The position numbers were made by a program, and so were the translations under genes. A DNA stretch of 8,956 bases, from positions 1 through 8,956 of the forward strand of contig JAUUYI010000065.1 of assembly GCA_030590525.1 (NCBI GenBank), written 5' to 3'. Shown in pieces: positions 6,883 to 8,956 of the stretch. Below the pieces are notes generated by a model. It had not been told where the DNA came from, searched no databases, and saw nothing but the letters and a program-made list of their open reading frames with translations. Position 1 is the stretch's first letter. The number at the start of each line of letters is the position of its first letter. Source of the DNA: Sedimenticola sp. (GTDB lineage: Bacteria; Pseudomonadota; Gammaproteobacteria; Chromatiales; Chromatiaceae).

Positions 6883-7863
6883 ATGTCGGAGTCAGAACAG
6901 CGCGTAATCTTCATCTTTCCTGGTCAGGGTTCCCAGTACCCGGGCATCGGCAGCGATCTCTGTGCTGAATTCGGATCGGCACGGCATGTCTATGAGCAGG
7001 CCAGCGACGTGCTGGGCTATGACATCGCGAAACTCTCATTCGACGACCCGGACGACAGGATCAATCTCACCCGTTACACCCAGCCGGTGCTGCTGACGCA
7101 TCATATCGCCTGCCTCACCATATACCAGGAACTGGCGGAGACCCCGCTGCAGCCGGTGGCCGCCGCCGGCCACAGCCTGGGCGAGTACAGCGCCCTGGTT
7201 GCCGCCGGGGCGCTGAGTTTCGCGGATGCACTGAGGCTGGTAGCCAAGCGGGGTGAGTTGATGGGCACCCATGGTGAGGGGGAGATGACGGCCCTGACCG
7301 TGGACCTGGAGACCGCCCGCCCCCTCTCTGACAAGCATTTCTGCGGCATTGCCGGGCTCAACCTGCCCGATCAGACCGTGGTCGGAGGTGCCTCAGCCGA
7401 TCTGGATGCGCTGGAGGCGGAGATGGCGCAACTGCACCCCAGGAAACGCGCCATCCGGCTCAAGACCGAAGGCGCCTTCCATACCTATTATATGGTGAGC
7501 GCCGCCCGCCATTTCCGGGAGGAGCTGAACCGGGTAATCATCGGCCAGCCGGGGCTGCGAGTGCTCTCCAACTACACCGGCGATTTCCATGGGGAGGACC
7601 CGGAGAGCATCAAGTCACGCCTCTTCTTCCAGCTGTTCCACCCGGTCAACTGGATCGGCTGCCTGCAGGCTGCCCTGGACGACGGCATCGATCTATTCGT
7701 GGAGTTCGGTGGCGGTATCGGCAGTGGTGAAGGACCGGCGGAAAAACGCCCCAACCTGGAGGGGATCATCAAAAAATTTACCCGCCGCGCCAAACCCCGG
7801 CCAGCCTACCTGCCTGCTATAAATCTGGAGACCATCCGGGCAACCGCCACTCTTCCGGGGTAA
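6883..7863 (+). CDS. fabD: malonyl-CoA:ACP transacylase, FabD-like
   Basis: The family moves malonyl from CoA to acyl carrier protein for fatty-acid or polyketide synthesis. The 326-aa protein has the oxyanion loop PGQGSQ (13-18), the nucleophile S98 in GHSLGEYSAL, R123 (the carboxylate-binding Arg), H200 in GAFHTYYM and Q250 in FFQLFHPVNW. These match S92, R117, H201 and Q250 of E. coli FabD, so activity on malonyl is expected. The usual GPGKVLTGL near the C-terminus is instead GGGIGSGEGPAEKRPNLEGI, an apparent insertion. There is no fabH, fabG, acpP or fabF beside it, so it is probably a second copy outside the fab cluster, perhaps for a specialised lipid or secondary metabolite. The ATG follows GGAG at nine bases. 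Confidence 0.85.
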   Translation: MSESEQRVIFIFPGQGSQYPGIGSDLCAEFGSARHVYEQASDVLGYDIAKLSFDDPDDRINLTRYTQPVLLTHHIACLTIYQELAETPLQPVAAAGHSLGEYSALVAAGALSFADALRLVAKRGELMGTHGEGEMTALTVDLETARPLSDKHFCGIAGLNLPDQTVVGGASADLDALEAEMAQLHPRKRAIRLKTEGAFHTYYMVSAARHFREELNRVIIGQPGLRVLSNYTGDFHGEDPESIKSRLFFQLFHPVNWIGCLQAALDDGIDLFVEFGGGIGSGEGPAEKRPNLEGIIKKFTRRAKPRPAYLPAINLETIRATATLPG

Positions 7864-7896
7864 CCCGCCACAATCCCTTGTATTCCAGACAGGCAT

Positions 7897-7924
7897 TTGA
7901 CTATTCACATCCCGGGTGTATCAG
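7897..7924 (+). promoter_or_regulatory. possible promoter of the SOR-like gene
   Basis: TTGACT (7897-7902) is a good -35 match. With a 16-bp spacer it faces TATCAG (7919-7924), a moderate -10. A start near 7931 would leave a leader of about 48 nt ending in the strong ribosome site AAAGGAGA (7963-7970), eight bases before the ATG. Confidence 0.4.
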
Positions 7925-7978
7925 GCTAAGCTCTGGGATTCCAGCACTGACAGAGATACTCCAAAGGAGACAGCACAC

Positions 7979-8392
7979 ATGAGCAGCAGAAGAGAGTTCC
8001 TCAAGACCACCCTCGTCGTAGCATCCGGGGTGGCCATCGCCAGATCGGCGCCGACAGTTGCAAGTTCCCACAATACCCTCCCCGCGGGCCTCATCTACAC
8101 TGCCGGAAATCCGGGCATGTGGGCCAAGAAAGTCGGCGGGCATGCGCCGCAGGTCTCCATCGAGGGTGACAAGGCTACTATTACCACCAAGCACAGCATG
8201 TCGGAGAAACACTACATCGTGCGCCATACCCTGGTGGCTGCAGACGGTACCGTGATCAGCGCCAAGACCTTCTACCCCAGCGACGAGGATCCTATCTCCA
8301 GCCACCAGCTCCCAGCCGGGGCCAAGGGCAAGTTCTTCGCTACCAGCTTCTGTAACAAGCACGACTTCTGGGTCACCGAGTTCAACATTTGA
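7979..8392 (+). CDS. Tat-exported superoxide-reductase-like (desulfoferrodoxin family) protein
   Basis: Superoxide reductases turn superoxide into peroxide at a mononuclear iron held by four histidines and one cysteine. This 137-aa protein has exactly that set: H55 (GGHAPQVSIE), H72 and H78 (KHSMSEKHYI), C125 and H128 (FCNKHDFW). It lacks the N-terminal desulforedoxin domain, so it is the neelaredoxin-like type. The N-terminus SRREFLK (3-9) followed by a hydrophobic stretch is a twin-arginine signal, so the protein should be exported folded to the periplasm; cleavage is plausible near A28. The lysine usually just before the first ligand histidine is a glycine here (G54). The ATG at 7979 is fixed by AAAGGAGA; an in-frame GTG at 7916 lies upstream of it. 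The stop overlaps a possible TTG start of the next gene. Confidence 0.85.
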   Translation: MSSRREFLKTTLVVASGVAIARSAPTVASSHNTLPAGLIYTAGNPGMWAKKVGGHAPQVSIEGDKATITTKHSMSEKHYIVRHTLVAADGTVISAKTFYPSDEDPISSHQLPAGAKGKFFATSFCNKHDFWVTEFNI

Positions 8393-8956
8393 GCTTTCTC
8401 TCCAGGGCACGCCGGCAGGTGACAAGGGCCCTGGGGCGCAACACACCACCCCGCGACAGTCGTGGCGGGCGGGTGGTAGCCGTCATCCACTGCCATCTCA
8501 ACCAGAACGCGCGGGATGCCGGCGCCGCCTGCTCTCCGGCCGTTACCCCGGCGCTGCTGGAATTCTGCCTCCAGCAACAGGTGGGTATCGTGCAGATGCC
8601 CTGCCCGGAGGCCGCCGCCCTTGGGCTGGAGCGCCAGCGCCGCCCGGGGGAGAGCATCCGGGATGCCCTGGATACCCCTCACGGGCGCGCGGTCTGTCGG
8701 GAACTCAGTATTCAGGTGACGGAGACACTGAAACAGCACCTCGATGCCGGCCATCGGGTGACGGCCATCATTGGTGGCAACGGGGAGAGCCCGGGCTGTG
8801 CGATACATCCAGAGGGGACGCCCGGCTCTGCAACCAGGCTCGCAGCACGTTCTGGCATCTTCATGCAGGAACTGGCGGCAGCGCTGAATCTGAGAGAACT
8901 GGAGATCCCGTTCCTGCCATTGCGTGATGCCGACCCTGCGCTGCTGGCTGCCGACA
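8389..8956 (+). CDS. TudS/DUF523-related putative desulfidase, 3' part outside window
   Basis: A reading frame open from 8356 to the window edge encodes a protein related to the TudS desulfidase group, which removes sulfur from thio-compounds using a [4Fe-4S] cluster held by three cysteines. From a TTG at 8389 at least 189 residues are visible. They include VVAVIHCHLNQNARD (C35), GIVQMPCPEAAALG (C72) and IIGGNGESPGCAI (C137). The spacing and contexts (HCxLNQN, PCPE, GxSPGC) fit the TudS-like family, probably its HCxLNQN-bearing branch. The start is uncertain: TTG 8389 overlaps the SOR-like stop (TTGA), while GTG 8419 and GTG 8473 are alternatives; none has a strong ribosome site. Residues before V29 are not family-like. 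No signal peptide is seen, so it is likely cytoplasmic. Confidence 0.7.
   Translation, partial: MSFLSRARRQVTRALGRNTPPRDSRGGRVVAVIHCHLNQNARDAGAACSPAVTPALLEFCLQQQVGIVQMPCPEAAALGLERQRRPGESIRDALDTPHGRAVCRELSIQVTETLKQHLDAGHRVTAIIGGNGESPGCAIHPEGTPGSATRLAARSGIFMQELAAALNLRELEIPFLPLRDADPALLAAD

Noticed and set aside
8272..8808. 178-codon open frame on the minus strand over the TudS-like gene
   Set aside because: The plus-strand frame here holds three family cysteine motifs; the minus frame has none.

Overview
The window reads as chromosomal DNA of a gammaproteobacterium. It is GC-rich with short intergenic gaps. It carries a Crp/Vfr-type cAMP receptor next to a divergent YhfA-like OsmC gene, a pairing known from E. 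coli, with coq7 nearby as in Pseudomonas. A TtcA-family thiolase and a YqaA-type membrane protein fit the same group. The mix, with sulfur-handling and superoxide-handling genes, would suit a Chromatiales or sulfur-oxidiser-like lineage. That placement is inference.

Layout. 10-654: coq7 (ubiquinone synthesis). 651-1067 minus: YhfA-like OsmC thiol peroxidase, whose stop codon shares a CTAG with the coq7 stop. 1110-1832: a good sigma-70 promoter and crp. 1843-2808 minus: an unrecognised single-pass membrane protein with a cytoplasmic L7/L12-like domain and a C-terminal GspG-like motif. 2809-3144: a 336-bp non-coding stretch with a possible promoter and a 161-bp hairpin element (MITE-like) that ends just before ttcA. 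3145-3876: a short TtcA-family PP-loop protein. 3877-3994: an AT-rich spacer with a possible Fnr/Dnr-type box. 3995-4387: a small exported protein of unknown function. 4456-4872: a YqaA/DedA-like membrane protein. 4975-6328: a promoter and the overlapping pair hisI-hisG (long form). 6464-6688 minus: a 74-aa unknown protein. 6883-7863: a solitary FabD-like malonyltransferase. 7979-8392: a Tat-exported superoxide-reductase-like protein. 8389 to the end: a TudS/DUF523-related desulfidase-like gene, cut by the window edge and overlapping the previous stop codon.

The genes are mostly housekeeping and do not form one pathway. Three spots deserve attention: the hairpin element fused to the 5' end of ttcA; the translationally linked SOR-like plus TudS-like pair at the right edge; and the composite membrane protein beside crp. 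No tRNA, rRNA, CRISPR array, transposase or prophage gene was seen.
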